Source: Branchiostoma floridae
Lineage: Eukaryota > Chordata > Leptocardii > Amphioxiformes > Branchiostomatidae
Reading direction: 5' to 3'
Length of the DNA stretch: 64,000 nt
Assembly (NCBI RefSeq): GCF_000003815.2
Contig: NC_049991.1
Coordinates: forward strand, 8,704,630 to 8,768,629
Shown here: piece after piece, positions 54,053 through 64,000 of the stretch
Layout: every line of letters starts with the position of its first letter
How positions within the stretch are numbered: position 1 is the first letter of the stretch
Program-made: the position numbers and the translations under genes
The notes under the pieces: model-generated
The model's input: only the letters and a program-made list of their open reading frames with translations
What the model was told of the DNA's origin: nothing
Databases searched by the model: none

Positions 54053-55357
54053 TACATGAGTTCTCAAGTGCATGGATAGGGAAGACCTGTGAGCTGCCCT
54101 GTATCCACACAGGTAAGGTTTTTCACCAGAGTGTTTAGCTAGATGATGGTCCAAACCGGATTTCTGTACTGCAGAATAGTCACACTGGTGGCACTTGTAG
54201 GGCTTCTCTCCTGAATGAGTTCTCATGTGCCGAGATAGGTGAGACTTATGTACTGTCCTGTATCCACACTCACCACACATGAAAGGCTTCTCTTCAATAT
54301 GTTTTGCTTTGAAATGGTAGTCCAAAGTACATTTATGCACAGCAGAATAGTCACACTGGTCACACTTGTAGGGTTTTTCCCCTGTATGAGTTCTTGCATG
54401 TTGGACCAAGGAATACTTTTTAGCTGTCTTGTATCCACAGTCCTCACATTTGTAGGGTTTCTTGTTGGTGTGTTTTGCTAGGTAATGTTGATTCAAAGTG
54501 GACCTCTGCACTGCAGAATATTCACATTGGTCACACTTGTAGGGTTTTTCTCCCGTATGAGTTCTCATATGATTGGATAAGGTACACTTTTGAGCGGTTG
54601 TGTATCCACACTCCCCACACATGTAGCGTTTCTCTCTGGTATGTTTTGTTCTTGCATGGTAGCCCAACGCAGATTTACTTCTAGCAGAATAGTCACACTG
54701 GTCACACTTGTAGGGTTTTTCCCCTGTATGAGTTCTCATATGGTTGGAAAAGTTAGACCTATAAGCAGTCTTGTATGCACACTTCTTACATACGAAGAGT
54801 TTCTCTCCAGTGTGTTTAGCTTGATGCTTGTCCAAGTTAGATTTCCTTGCTGCAGTATAGTCACACTTGTCACAATGGTAGGGCTTTAGTCCTGTATGAA
54901 TTCTCATGTGCAGGACTAACTTAGACTTTACAGCTGCCCTGTACCCACATTCCCCACAAATGAAACGTTTTTCTCCAGTATGTATTGCTTTTAGATGGTA
55001 GTCCAATGTAGATTTCTGTGTGGTACAATAGTCACACTGGTCACACTTGTAGGGTTTTTCTCCGGTGTGAGTTCTCATGTGTTTGGATAATCCAGACTTT
55101 GCAGCTGTCCTGTATCCACACTCCCCACACATGTAGGGTTTCTCTCCGGAATGTCTTGTCTGATGATAGTTCAAAGTTGATTTTTCTGCTGCAGAATAGT
55201 CACACTGGTCACACTTGTAGGGTTTTTCTCCTGTATGAGTTCTCATATGTCTCAACAAATAACTCCTTACAGCCGTCCTGTACCCACAAACTGCACAAGT
55301 ATACGGTTTGTTATCAGCATGTTTAGGTACATGCTGTTCATAGCTTGGATCTTCCAT
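54038..55357 (-). CDS. C2H2 zinc-finger protein, 15 fingers
   Basis: A single-exon 439-aa frame starting MEDPSYEQH, with no KRAB, SCAN or BTB domain. Fourteen intact C2H2 fingers and a defective fifteenth are joined by TGEKP-type linkers, so it is a probable nuclear DNA-binding protein with unknown target. Fingers alternate between CGECGYRTA-type and CDQCDYSA-type, giving a two-finger (about 56-residue) repeating unit. The fifteenth finger reads PYLCGYRAAHRSSLSMHL and lacks the second Cys. The ORF then leaves frame and stops at TGA after HVALQM. A splice acceptor (CCCCAATAG) 16 bp upstream of the ATG suggests a 5' UTR intron. The two-Cys tyrosine-bearing finger style is common in lineage-expanded invertebrate zinc-finger families. 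Confidence 0.93.
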   Translation of the reverse strand: MEDPSYEQHVPKHADNKPYTCAVCGYRTAVRSYLLRHMRTHTGEKPYKCDQCDYSAAEKSTLNYHQTRHSGEKPYMCGECGYRTAAKSGLSKHMRTHTGEKPYKCDQCDYCTTQKSTLDYHLKAIHTGEKRFICGECGYRAAVKSKLVLHMRIHTGLKPYHCDKCDYTAARKSNLDKHQAKHTGEKLFVCKKCAYKTAYRSNFSNHMRTHTGEKPYKCDQCDYSARSKSALGYHARTKHTREKRYMCGECGYTTAQKCTLSNHMRTHTGEKPYKCDQCEYSAVQRSTLNQHYLAKHTNKKPYKCEDCGYKTAKKYSLVQHARTHTGEKPYKCDQCDYSAVHKCTLDYHFKAKHIEEKPFMCGECGYRTVHKSHLSRHMRTHSGEKPYKCHQCDYSAVQKSGLDHHLAKHSGEKPYLCGYRAAHRSSLSMHLRTHVALQM

Positions 55358-55373
55358 CTTTGGTTTAATCTAT

Positions 55374-56830
55374 TGGGGAAAAAAGATATGTAAATTATGG
55401 AACAAATTGTTATTGAACGAATACTAGCACAATTCTGTGTACAATTCTTAAGGCCACAGCAAGTAAATTTTATGGATAACATCAGCGCGAGCATTAGTTT
55501 TCGCCTGATTTCAGAAAAAAAAAACAAGAAATTTTTTTCTTCTACAGGGATGGTCAACATGACGATAAAGTACCAAAGTGAGCAAATACATTGTGTTGTA
55601 GCCTGATAATTGAACTTGTAGAAGTGACACTTGTGAGGTACCCAGGACTGCAGTTGTAGAAATGAAACTTATTGGATAGTTGTAAATTTAAAGTGACATC
55701 AATATGGAAGCTATGAGTGTGGTTACCAACTTTGTTGGTGATACATGTACCAGTCTACCACACTAGTGTCACTTTTACCACACCAGTACATATTAATGCC
55801 TTGTTGACTCTGATACCATGTTTTGTCCCTTTAATTCTTGTTACAACATTCATCACAACTTTATGGTGCCTATTTTTTAAAATGTAGCCATCTTGTTTTT
55901 TTTCACCCATCTTGTTTTTTTTCCGCCCTTTCACACTATTTTTGCAGTCTGCAGAGGATGTCATCCATAAAATTTACTTGCTGTGGCCTAACACAAATTT
56001 CATGTTTCTGAAGATATTATTTTCTGTATGTTCTTTTCTTTAACTAGAACTGGGTTGGAACTAGTGGAAAGAGAGGATATACACTGAAAGCCTTGGGAAA
56101 AATCAATTTGGAAAAGGAGGGGGAATGGAAAATGCTTCGGTCCTCTTTCAGTCATTCAGTGATATACACTATTAACAACACCTTGCATTGCCAACTTGTC
56201 CTCCTAGGAGGCGCTGTTGCACCATCATCACAGAATCAAAGCTGTGTGTGAAACTTTTTCACTAATAAAACTGGTACAACTTACACAAACATTAACAAGC
56301 ACATGAATTAGTGGACCAGATTTTGGACTGATCAGAAAATGAAGTGATTATACTGGCTTGCTTCTTGGTTCCATGTTGTAACAATGAGACCTTCTTGTCT
56401 ATGTATTTTCTTCAAATGCATGCATTCACATGTTTTGTGGCTTACCAGTCTCAGAAAATGTGGCTTCACAAGAGTGAAGTAGAATAGATCTTATAGTTAT
56501 TTCTACCAACTTTGTACAGTCAAACTTGGTCTAAGTTATCACAGGCTCTTGTTCTTCCCTTGGACAATCAAAGTGTGGAATGAACTTGAGCCCTAAGTGT
56601 GGCGGAGGCAGAGTCCCTGTGAGTTCAATACTGGGATGGGCTTTGCTGCACTGAGCTGACTGTCCATTGTACATTATCTAAATATGTGTGTTGTAACATC
56701 ACTAAACTACACTTGTCCTACATCTTTGCACATATCCACTTTTTTCTTCATTCCTACCATTTGTTTACAAATGCACTAGTATTGGTCATTGCGCAGCTGC
56801 TTATTTATAATCCATTTTGTGGGCTAATCA
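55374..56830. other. Region upstream of the zinc-finger gene
   Basis: No exon or mobile element was recognised. It must contain the 5' UTR exon and promoter of the zinc-finger gene, but no signal singles them out. Confidence 0.3.
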
Positions 56831-57041
56831 TACTCTCCAAGCAGAGGTTAGGCTCCGGCTGCTTTTTAACGTTTTTTTTAGTCGTTTTTATCGGGCTTTC
56901 TATTTTGTCATTTTTCTTGAAGTACACCAGCCAAACAGGTTTTGACACAGCAAGATAAAATACAAAATAGAAAGCCTGATAAAAACGACTAACAAAGAAC
57001 GTTAAAAAAACAGCCGGAGCCTAACCTCTGCTTGGGGAGTA
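56831..57041. mobile_element. Mutator-like MITE, 211 bp, 9-bp TSD
   Basis: Long inverted repeats (about 75 bp) begin TACTCTCCAAGCAGAGGTTA and end with the complement. Perfect 9-bp direct repeats GGCTAATCA flank the element at 56822-56830 and 57042-57050. A 9-bp duplication with long inverted termini is the signature of Mutator-like elements. Arms match except for a few substitutions and small indels, so it is relatively young. Confidence 0.9.
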
Positions 57042-57417
57042 GGCTAATCAGTACCGAGGATGAGGCAGTTAATGTTGTTTACATGAACAGAACAGTTTTT
57101 AAACGCAGGACATGGATACACCACCAAACAGATTCCATCATAGCCTAAATTATTTGTTTTGAGCACGCAATTTTTCACAGACAATCAGGTCCAGGTCTTT
57201 AAAGGTTCAGGTCAAGACCTGGACCAACTCCTCTGGACCTGAAATGTTCCTGGACCTAAAATTTCTGTACACAACCGTAATTGTAACCATAAGCTTTAAG
57301 AAAAAAAATCAATTTGCAATTTCTGGGTACCATCCAGACAGTAGTTCACTCCTATATTCATTTCTGCTACCAATTGGGAGACCTGTGCACCCAAATAAAC
57401 CCGCAAGGGGCAACGTT

Positions 57418-57525
57418 TGGGGGGGGGGGGGGGGGTCCCGGGTTAAGGTGGGCAGGCCGCCTCCTGGCACGGAAGCACTCAACGGTGGTAGCTCTTACTA
57501 CCGTGCCAGGCAGGGAGCTTCACTC
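57418..57525. repeat. Poly-G tract and adjoining inverted repeat
   Basis: About 17 consecutive G, then CCCGGGTTAAGG and an imperfect hairpin (CTGGCACGGAAGCAC..., ...TACTACCGTGCCAG). No function can be assigned. Confidence 0.6.
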
Positions 57526-57903
57526 AGGGATTGTACGTGGAAAAAAAGAATATTTGTAGCTCAGTCTTTTCTTGCGTGGACGGGTTAATATCTGAGGTGG
57601 TGGCTTCCCTGGGTGCGCCTTTGGGAAGGTTTAAGTTAACTGTGGGTGTTGATATAAATACTGTTATTTACAGGTTTATAAAAAAAGGTGAGGCGGGCGT
57701 TCCTCCTCCTTTTGGAGAGAGGGGGCCACTGCAGGTCTGTGAGCATGGCAATAGCACACAATGTTCCAATGAAGCTGGTAATGAACACACTTGATTCTAA
57801 ACTTCATACCTCAAACCATTGAAGGACTCTTATATGCGTAGTTTAATGTTTACTCTCCAGTCGTGTAGTTGGCAGTTCTGTGGGAAAGCTTTTTGGTGGG
57901 TTG

Positions 57904-58514
57904 GGGTTTTGTGCGCGTTAAAATTTGTGCGTTAAAACTTGCGCGTTAAAAATCTGCGCGTTAAAATATGCAAATTAGCTGGTTCCCTGGGGATTTGAAA
58001 ACTTTTTGCCGTTTTAAACTTAAAAGCTTGAAGAAGATAACACAAAATGAAATTAAGTATCATATTGTTGCATTCTAGAGTACAAATATCCCTTTCCAGG
58101 AGTTTTAATGTGATTTTTAAAGATTAAGTTTTAATGCGCAACAAAGGTTGATATTTGCATGTGAAACAATCTGCTTGAGAAAAGATGAAATGAAGCTTGT
58201 AGAATGGAAAAAAACCTCAAGCAGTTATATCTTATGATATAAAGCCCCACACTAGTAATTTTTCCATGTATTTGTGTCTAATTCAAGTGATTTTGAAATC
58301 TTCTGGATATGCAAATTAGCCTATTCCCAAGGGACCTAAAAATTAGGGGCTTTTCAAACCAAAAATGTAGGTAACAGATGTAAAATCATATAATGGGGTC
58401 ACATTTTTCTGCCTAAGAATTTCTCCATGCACAACTTAATCTTTTAACGCGCAGATTTTTAATGCGCGCACAGATTTTTAACGCGCGCGCAGATTTTTAA
58501 CGTGCAGAAAACCC
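57904..58514. mobile_element. 611-bp element with iterated GCGCGTTAAAA ends
   Basis: The left end has four near-tandem copies of a roughly 16-bp unit containing TGCGCGTTAAAA. The right end has four inverted copies, and the outermost bases GGGTTTT/AAAACCC are inverted too. 'atatgcaaattagc' occurs near both inner edges. No ORF. Confidence 0.75.
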
Positions 58515-59229
58515 GTTCCCTTTTTGGTGACGCTCACAGGAAGCATATAACGTGGGGTTACCAGTTTACGATCGAATTATGAAAAATGATTATTGTTCCG
58601 AAATGCCTTGGCAGAATTAAATATTTAAGTTTTAACCCATTTGAAGAAACAGTAGTTTGTCTGTTAAAAAAGTGCATGGAAATTTATTTCTTCCCTCCAT
58701 CTTTGGCTGTGCACCAGCATATAATAATGTACTAGTAGTAGTTGGCACTGAAGAATTGTTCTAGGGTGAGGAATTAACGGTCACTTGAGTCTTTCTCCTT
58801 GTAGTTCTCTACCTATAACTTACAAGCACACATATTCAAACACTTGTTGCAAAATATTACGAAAGTGGTAAACAAACAAACCATGGTAAAATTTTTGTGT
58901 CTACCCCAACATCTCAGGAGCAGTAGCGCTGTAGTGATGAATGAGGTTGGACCACCGAATTTGCCTCAGTAGAACATCACCCGGACACCATGGGCCTATG
59001 ATCTTCCATGAAAATTGTGCAATATTCAATTGCAAGGGTTTTAAATGTGAATAAAACATGTATACACATGCAGTTTTATTATTATTGACTAATTTTTGCA
59101 TGGTGTACCTTGAAATGCAGTCATGTGGCTAACTGACTGTTAATTGGTCCTGCATGTAAACTGGTAACCTTATGTAACAGCGGGGGGTTTAAGTAGCATC
59201 AAACTTCAGCCCGACTCGGCTGATCAGCC

Positions 59230-59305
59230 TTTTCTAGTGCAGTGGTTTCGCTGCTGGGTTGTAATCTGCCACCCCGGGTTCGATCCCGGGTGTCGGCATG
59301 TTTGT
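59230..59305 (+). repeat. tRNA-like pseudogene or SINE head
   Basis: GCAGTGGTTTCGCTGC followed by CCCGGGTTCGATCCCGGG, a perfect T-arm. The 5' half of the acceptor stem does not pair with GTGTCGGCA after the T-arm, so this is not a functional tRNA gene. Confidence 0.6.
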
Positions 59306-59809
59306 TTCTTTCTGTTCTTACTCGCCCCTCTGAATTCTTACACTTACGTTAACGTCCTTGCTTCATACAAAGAAGGTCACTCTTGTGTTGTCCCTAAAAC
59401 AAATGAGACAATAATATGTTTAACTCAAAGAAAACAATGTCACATTCAAAGAAATATACAGATACAGAAAATAACGTTGCAATGAACCTGGTAAATTGAA
59501 TTTCTACAAGGTCTTGTTCAGCTGTTTTGCAAGACATCGCTCCAAAGGCGTTGCCAAAAAATAATAGTACGTGGCCCAAAATGCATATGCAGAAAACTGC
59601 GAACTTTCTGCCATATACCTACACAGATATGCATAACTTGAGCAAACATGGATCTCCAGGTGATGTACAGAAACCTATTGATATCCGAACGAGGTTATTA
59701 ATCGATATCGTGATATGATATAAAAGAACACAAGGGGCAAACTCTAACTCAGTGGAGAAGGTACACCCTGGCTCCTGGCTTGGCGAAGTTGGAGCATCCG
59801 GAAATCCAC

Positions 59810-60298
59810 TTACACACTTCCCATAATTAAGTGCGAGAGGGTTCCGGATATGGATGTTACTTGGATGCTACCACAGTTGCTCAGGGTGCGAAACCATGGT
59901 GGAACCAGCTAAAACCTTCAGTACGAGGGCGGAAAAGCATATAAACTAATAAGTTGTCTAGTAAATATAGTACAGTTATCATCTGGGCCGAGAATCTTAC
60001 AAGTTTTGTGGTCAGAAGTAACTACCTAACACGTGCACCACTGTGGCTGTTAGTTGGTTTCTTCCGATGACCTCAAGGGCCACAACTTGGCGTTTCGTCT
60101 GCAGCCTTTGTTTTTTTCCTGTCGGAAAGTGATTAAACCATTGTCCTGTGATCGGATCCACACCAAACTATCATCTCCTTGATGTTTTCTGTGTTCGGAA
60201 TTGGTTAGAACCAATTTTCTGTGCCCTTGGAGTCAGTTCCGGAGTTCGGAGCAGCCATATCCGGAACCCTCTCGCACTTAATTATGGGAAGTGTGTAA
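59810..60298. mobile_element. 489-bp element with 44-bp perfect inverted repeats
   Basis: TTACACACTTCCCATAATTA and the following 24 bases at 59810-59853 reappear inverted at 60255-60298 without mismatch. No ORF and no target duplication recognised. It lies about 250 bp upstream of the TBL3 start codon, so it may sit in or beside the TBL3 promoter. Confidence 0.8.
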
Positions 60299-60543
60299 AA
60301 GGAGAATACACGTGTCGTTCCCAGAGGTCTGTGCGTTGTCAGAATCTTCCAAACGCAGATGTGCTTTTTACAGTGAGCTAGTTTGTAAATTAGCGTGGTA
60401 GTAAAATAAACACTCGAAAAGCTGAGGAAGGCTATTGAAAAACCTGAAAATCCAGTCCTTCTTCAAATTTGCTTGCATTTGCGTCATAAGTCGCAAGGTG
60501 GCAGCGTTGAACACGCTTTGGCGGGTCAGAGGTCAGAACAATC

Positions 60544-63500
60544 ATGGCCGTGCAAGTTCGCAAAAAGAAGTAAGCTGGTCTTTTTCAGTGATTTTTAGTC
60601 AACTGTTCAGTAGTTAAGGCGCTAATGTAGACTGTTATACTTTTATTATAATCTGTATGTATTGTTGAAGTGGTTGTAGACTGTAATTAGTCGAATCTGT
60701 TTATACGTCGGCTGTTTTAGTTGCGCATTCACATGCACGTGCATGAACGTGTAAAATGGGGGAGGGAGTGTAAAAAACACGCTGAAGTTTTTAAATTTTA
60801 CGTACTTTCGTTCATTCTGGTGTAGTGTGATAACTGTCTTTATAAGGAAATCTACATTTTGTTCACAGTTTCGCCGTTCAAGCGAAGATCGAGCCTTTTT
60901 ACACGGGAGGAAGAGTACAGGTATTTAAACTAGCCCTGGAGACCGAGTGTTGTGCTTCAGATCTTTTTACCTGAATTTTGCATGTCCATCCACAGAGTCT
61001 GATGGAAAGCACCATGTCTGGACCTTAACCTGGACCTAATTAGTAAAAACTTGTGAATGGGCGATACTCAAAACAATGGTCCATTTTGCTACAAAGGACT
61101 CTTCTGTTTGTTGGAACTTTAATATCTGACTTCCACTGTAAATGATAAGTATACCACATGTAACTGCCTCTGTTACTTAGACCAGTTTTGACTGTAGAAA
61201 CTTGGTAAAAATGACTATCAACTCTCCGCCACTTTGCTCTTGTTACCTGTGGACTGGTAAGCCCCATAATGCGTGAATGTCTGTCAGTATATTAGTTACA
61301 TCTGTTCTTTTTCTAATCAGTCCAAAATCTGGTCAACCATACCAGTACCAGTGACCCCATGTCGGAAGCGTTTTTCAGATCATGAGCAAAACTTATTCTG
61401 CTTTCTTTACCCCAGGTGACATAGTTGCTGCCATCTGGTTCAATTTTTTTTAGAATGTTAGGTCAAAGTTAAGTACCAACATAGATGAGCTTAAAATACA
61501 GTTGATGAAGTCACCATAATGATAGCTTGATTATGTTAATTTTCCAGCTGTCTGCAGATGGCCGGTACCTGTTCTGCACCTGCGGCTCCAAGGTGCAGGT
61601 GCTGGAGGTTCAGACTGGCAAGGTGCAGACATCTATACAACAGGTCAGACATCTTATCCTCTTTTCAAGTCCGATTCAAGCTTTAAATCTATATTATCAT
61701 ATAGACAGGCAACGTGGACCAATCAGAATGCCCCATTTTATGTTGGTTATGACGTCGTAACACCAGTGTTGAAAAGTTTTAACACCTGACCAATCAGAAG
61801 GAGCGATACACAGGAAATTGACCAATCAGAATGGCACAGAGCACGGAGGAAAGATCAGACCCTGCAGGGAGGAATAATCATGAATACAGTACATTAAAAG
61901 TTTGGAAATGTTTGACATGCCAAGACTGCAATGTTTCAAATATTTTCTTTGAAAAGTTTGCTTTCAAAATGCAATCTGTAATCTCCTTACCAATGTTCAA
62001 GGACACCACATTTTTGCCATTGATAACATTTTTTTCATGTTGACTCTCACAGGATGATGATGATTTATCCTGCTTTGTTGTGAGTCCAGATGACAAGGTA
62101 AGAAGAAACCCTCCTTAGCTCTCCATGTTATTTTTCATCTTTCGTTTTCATCCATTTATGAAGAAAACATTAAAACTATGCATATAACTTCCTTGCACGT
62201 TTGACCAATTGCTGACGTCATATATTCGCAAGTGTTAATAAGATCATGCGTCCGTAACTCCTGCTATTTTACGTTCTGAAGTGATCGGTCATCAATAGTG
62301 ATCCTGAAGAAGGCGACAGTGGTTCATTAAAAAATTTGATCTGTGTATACCTTTGTGTTGGAAAAAAGTTTAGCATTGTACCGTGATAGTAACTACTAAC
62401 ACAGATTAGCTTCCGTGATGATATACTCCAGCAGCAGTATAATCAAACCATGGATAGTGAAGTGTGATATGTATATACCTGTTTTCTGCCCCCCTCCCCC
62501 ACAGCATTTGGTGACGGCCCATCGTAGTTTACTCCTACGCCAGTGGGACTGGACAGACACGCCCCCGAAGTGTGTCCGCACCTGGAAGGCCATCCACATC
62601 AGCCCTGTGTCCTATATGATCTTTGACACCACCTCCACCCTGCTTGCCACAGGTGTGTACATTCTGTCAGCCTGACTCATAAATCACTCATAAAGTAGCA
62701 TAATTGTGTACAGTTGCAGGAGTAGCTTTTAACTTAGTGGTAATGTGTCAGCTGTAACCAAATAGTGCTTATCAAGCAATTATGAACATGTCACGTCTGG
62801 GTTTTCGTGCACATGAGAACCAAGACCACTAACCAACAGACCGGCCCACCTATTTCAATGCTTAGAAATGTAGGATGAAAACACAAAATGCAAATATTTG
62901 ACAACAGGCAGCCTGTCATTGGTTGAACTGCTTATTGCTATGCTCTCATTGGTTAAACTGCTAATTACGATGGACAGTCAAGATTGGTCTATTGTGCCAT
63001 GCACAAGATGAAAATATTACATTATGAATGTGGGAAAAAGACTGGTGTATTTGTTATGTACCCTGACCTTTGAGTTTGACCACTCTGACCCTTGACAATG
63101 CTTGACCTTTGACCTTGCAGGTGGAACAGACAGCACCATCAAAGTGTGGCATGTGATCCAGCAGTACTGTACTCACAACCTGAAGGGGTGTCAGGGTGTG
63201 GTCAGGTAAGAGCCATGTCACGTTTCTTGTACAACAGTTTTGCCTCAGCAATTTGATGGCATTTCTTTATTTGTCAGCCATTGATGTATCTTCAGAAAAG
63301 ATTGTTGGTCAAGTTGTCAACAGTTGGTTCTCTCATAGCCTTGCTGAAAATTTTGAATAGAAATTTATGCAGGTTTCTATTATAACAAAGTTGGTGATAA
63401 CATGTTCTTTTTTTATGTCAGTGTGGTAGCTTTCCATCCAGACATGACCAAGGCCCAAGTGTATGGAGCAGCTAGCGACTACAAGATTCATGTGTGGGAC

Positions 63501-64000
63501 CTCAACACTAGCAAGTAAGTAGAACTCCAATATTTAGCAGTGAAGATGTTTTAGGCTATGTGATGTGTACTCTTTGTCATATCTCTATTGAGGTGAAGCA
63601 TGGTGTCTGTTTATTAGCTCCTCCTAGCACACTTAACACAAACTGCACTAGTTTGATAGACTATGATTACATTTCTTGATTGATTGGAAATCCACATTTT
63701 TACAACATACCGGTATGTGCAATTCATGATTTACATGTAGCTGGCATGCAAAGTTGCATTACCTTGTGAAGAAGTCATTCTGTAGATTTGGTTCCAGTTC
63801 ACAGGACTTAAGTTTTGTCCTAGGAGAGGAAAGAAGGTGTTTTAAGTTAGCAATTGAAACAATAGTATATGTACCTGTTTCCTATCCCATGTTTTACCAG
63901 GTGTATAGCCCTGCTAGACAAACACTACAGCACAGTGACGTCCCTACAGTTCACCCAGGACGGGAACACTCTGCTCAGTTCAGGGAGGGACAACATCGTC
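60544..64000 (+). CDS. TBL3: TBL3/UTP13, WD40 protein of the SSU processome (5' part)
   Basis: Eight exons with consistent GT-AG phases: 60544-60569, 60869-60920, 61548-61643, 62053-62097, 62505-62652, 63121-63205, 63422-63514, 63901 to the window edge, giving 215 residues. They align in order with human TBL3: NFAVQAKIEPFYTGGRVQ (human NYAVERKIEPFYKGG), LFCTCGSKVQVLEVQTGKV, TAHRSLLLRQWDW, TWKAIHISPVSYMIFD, STLLATGGTDSTIKVWHV, VVAFHPD and HYSTVTSLQF..LLSSGRDNI. Each WD repeat ends in VW/W-type residues. The product is a nucleolar scaffold of the UTP-B subcomplex needed for 18S rRNA processing. The start ATG (ATCATGG) is in frame with the human N-terminus, 26 residues before LSADG. About three quarters of the gene lies beyond the window. 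Confidence 0.95.

Noticed and set aside
54239-55326. Several plus-strand ORFs of 69-102 aa
   Set aside because: Antisense shadows of the zinc-finger array; their repetitive peptides mirror the TGEKP linker codons.
57244-57794. ORFs of 81-114 aa around the poly-G tract
   Set aside because: They run through a homopolymer and hairpin, share no domain with known proteins and have no splice context.

Overview
The window looks like a chordate genome fragment, most likely a cephalochordate (Branchiostoma-type, amphioxus). This is an inference: the genes are animal orthologues split into short exons by GT-AG introns, there is no prokaryotic gene organisation, and the non-coding DNA is packed with small inverted-repeat elements and tRNA-derived SINEs. 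Three assembly gaps (runs of N) are present: 7087-7691, 15300-16033 and 36963-37062. The last is exactly 100 N and probably of unknown true size.

Layout. (1) 669-4628, + strand: the 3' part of a monoamine oxidase gene, six exons up to the stop, including the covalent-flavin cysteine and a C-terminal membrane anchor. (2) 9759-16705, - strand: a complete six-exon ARL6IP1 gene (207 aa), an ER-shaping membrane protein. (3) 16909-23402, + strand: a complete six-exon KCTD5-type gene (226 aa), a BTB adaptor for cullin-3. Genes 2 and 3 are head to head, with 203 bp between their start codons. (4) 29262-48111, - strand: a lipoxygenase gene with PLAT domain, 16 coding exons found. One internal exon is missing and probably lies in the 100-N gap. 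All five iron ligands are readable. (5) 52829-~53090, - strand: an unidentified coding exon, with a decayed relative about 1.2 kb further 3' on that strand (51640-51790). (6) 53878-55357, - strand: an intronless C2H2 zinc-finger gene built from alternating finger pairs, with a decaying and frameshifted 3' end. (7) 60544 to the window edge, + strand: the first eight exons of TBL3/UTP13, a WD40 component of the small-subunit processome.

These genes do not form a pathway. They are mostly housekeeping genes (ARL6IP1, KCTD5, TBL3) next to amine- and lipid-oxidising enzymes. In human, ARL6IP1, KCTD5 and TBL3 all lie on chromosome 16p, so the window may preserve an old chordate linkage group.

The rest is dominated by mobile DNA. 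Several elements can be delimited to the base by target-site duplications: Harbinger-like MITEs (TWA), a hAT-like MITE (8 bp), a Mutator-like MITE (9 bp), a pogo-like and a deleted mariner element (TA), and a SINE-headed retroposon with a 13-bp duplication. A family whose termini all read CTAG followed by T occurs five times within the lipoxygenase locus. I found no convincing novel multi-gene system. The most distinctive signals are the duplicated octamer-bearing module in the ARL6IP1/KCTD5 bidirectional promoter, the triplicated splice acceptor in the MAO gene, the Helitron-like CTAG family and the decaying zinc-finger array.
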